DNA of 6,986 bases from Candidatus Neoanaerotignum tabaqchaliae. Lineage in GTDB: Bacteria > Bacillota > Clostridia > Lachnospirales > Anaerotignaceae. The position numbers were made by a program, and so were the translations under genes. How positions within the stretch are numbered: position 1 is the first letter of the stretch; each line of letters begins with the position of its first letter. This document shows positions 6,642 through 6,986 of the stretch, piece after piece. The stretch covers positions 1-6,986 of the forward strand of contig CAJFUS010000108.1 in assembly GCA_904420235.1 (NCBI GenBank). Reading direction: 5' to 3'. The notes under the pieces were generated by a model, which was not told the origin of the DNA, made no database searches, and saw nothing but the letters and a program-made list of their open reading frames with translations.

Positions 6642-6741
6642 TTTCGTTTTTGTGACTTTTGCTGTTTTAAAAATAAGTATAAAGTTTAACTGTCTTATAC
6701 GCAATATTAAAAGAATATTTTTAAAGTTGTCTCAAGTGACG

Positions 6742-6758
6742 TTTAATTTATAATTAAA
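6742..6758. repeat. Small AT-only inverted repeat between the IS remnant and the regulator promoter
   Basis: TTTAATT (6742-6748) and AATTAAA (6752-6758) flank TAT. The 17 bases contain only A and T, so chance is a fair explanation in this AT-rich gap. Apart from this, the stretch 6642-6786 holds nothing I recognise. Confidence 0.2.
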
Positions 6759-6786
6759 TTTCACCTATCAATATATATTAAAATTA

Positions 6787-6921
6787 AAAAATGCGTACTT
6801 TATTTTTCTGTCCGTAGTTCATGATTTAGGTTTAAGTTATAAATTCTTGATATATAAACACTATATGTTATTTGCAATTCCAGCTTGTATGTGATAATCT
6901 ATTTATATCATTAAGACTCAT
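6787..6921 (-). pseudogene. Remnant of an IS200/IS605-family transposase (tnpA), 5' end only
   Basis: From the ATG at 6919-6921 the minus strand encodes MSLNDINRLSHTSWNCK, then a TAA stop, then HIVF in the same frame (6856-6921). IS200-type TnpA proteins begin with a segment like LAHTRWNCKYHIVFAPKYRR, so the stop replaces the conserved Tyr of WNCKYHIVF. GGGAGG (6932-6937) sits ten bases before the ATG as a good ribosome binding site. After HIVF the match to APKYRR is lost and further stops appear. A short in-frame piece, NYGQKNKVRIF (6787-6819), may be a trace of the following segment, but this is weak. The catalytic His-hydrophobic-His motif and tyrosine of TnpA are not seen, and there is room for only a fraction of a normal gene of about 450 bases. 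This is a dead element; only 6856-6921 is firmly recognised. Confidence 0.78.
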
Positions 6922-6935
6922 TTCTTAATGTCCTC

Positions 6936-6986
6936 CCTTCGATTATTTATGCAGTTGGCAGACCGCATTTTTATTATAATCGAAGG
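6936..6986 (-). repeat. Long hairpin in the leader of the IS200-type tnpA remnant (element left end)
   Basis: CCTTCGATTAT (6936-6946) and its exact complement ATAATCGAAGG (6976-6986) form an 11-bp stem that reaches the window edge and may extend further. Inside it, ATGC (6949-6952) and GCAT (6965-6968), with an adjoining GT/AC pair, can stack as an inner stem. On the minus strand the downstream arm ends inside the tnpA ribosome binding site (AAGG next to GAGG). IS200 elements are known to carry left-end and leader hairpins that restrain tnpA translation, and this structure fits that role. Confidence 0.7.

Noticed and set aside
6636..6657. AGTCA/TGACT inverted repeat near the -35 box of the regulator promoter
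   Set aside because: The arms are only five bases with a 12-base spacer, and one arm is explained by the TTGACT promoter box.
1..6986. CRISPR array, tRNA, rRNA or prophage attachment site
   Set aside because: I saw no regularly spaced repeats, tRNA-like cloverleaf, rRNA sequence or integrase gene on either strand.

Overview
The window carries a compact 2-aminoethylphosphonate (AEP, ciliatine) uptake-and-degradation locus, all on the minus strand, so it is read from right to left. The sequence is AT-rich with strong AGGAGG-like ribosome binding sites. The binding protein is a lipoprotein, and one promoter is a clear sigma-A type. Together these suggest a low-GC Gram-positive bacterium, most likely an anaerobic Clostridia-type Firmicute; this is an inference from composition and protein style, not a species call.

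Layout from right to left. The right edge (about 6787-6986) holds a decayed IS200/IS605-family element: a long imperfect hairpin, a good ribosome binding site and the first codons of a TnpA transposase, broken by a stop codon inside its conserved N-terminal motif. Next comes a promoter (TTGACT-17-TATGAT) driving an RpiR/MurR-family regulator (HTH plus SIS domain, 5718-6584), closed by a textbook intrinsic terminator (5679-5705). A 222-base intergenic region then holds a perfect 27-bp palindrome and probably the promoter of the main operon. The operon follows with very short gaps: ABC ATPase (4725-5495), fused double-domain permease (3078-4712), lipoprotein substrate-binding protein (2051-3058), phnW (915-2021) and phnX (143-913). 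The left 142 bases hold no gene that I can see.

How the genes work together. The binding protein, permease and ATPase are inferred to import AEP. PhnW moves the amino group of AEP to pyruvate, giving phosphonoacetaldehyde and L-alanine. PhnX cleaves the C-P bond, giving acetaldehyde and phosphate. The cell would thus obtain nitrogen, phosphorus and two carbons. The catalytic lysine and aspartate residues of both enzymes are present.

The most interesting point is regulatory. The operon sits beside an RpiR/SIS regulator, a family normally tied to sugar phosphates. The 15-bp core of the large palindrome (TGTAGAAATTCTACA) matches at 12 of 15 positions a second site (TGTAGAAAAATTACA) placed exactly on the predicted transcription start and against the ribosome binding site of the regulator's own gene. 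Both fit TGTA-N7-TACA. By eye I found no third copy in the window. This suggests a self-regulated, phosphonate-responsive RpiR regulon, which I do not recognise as described.
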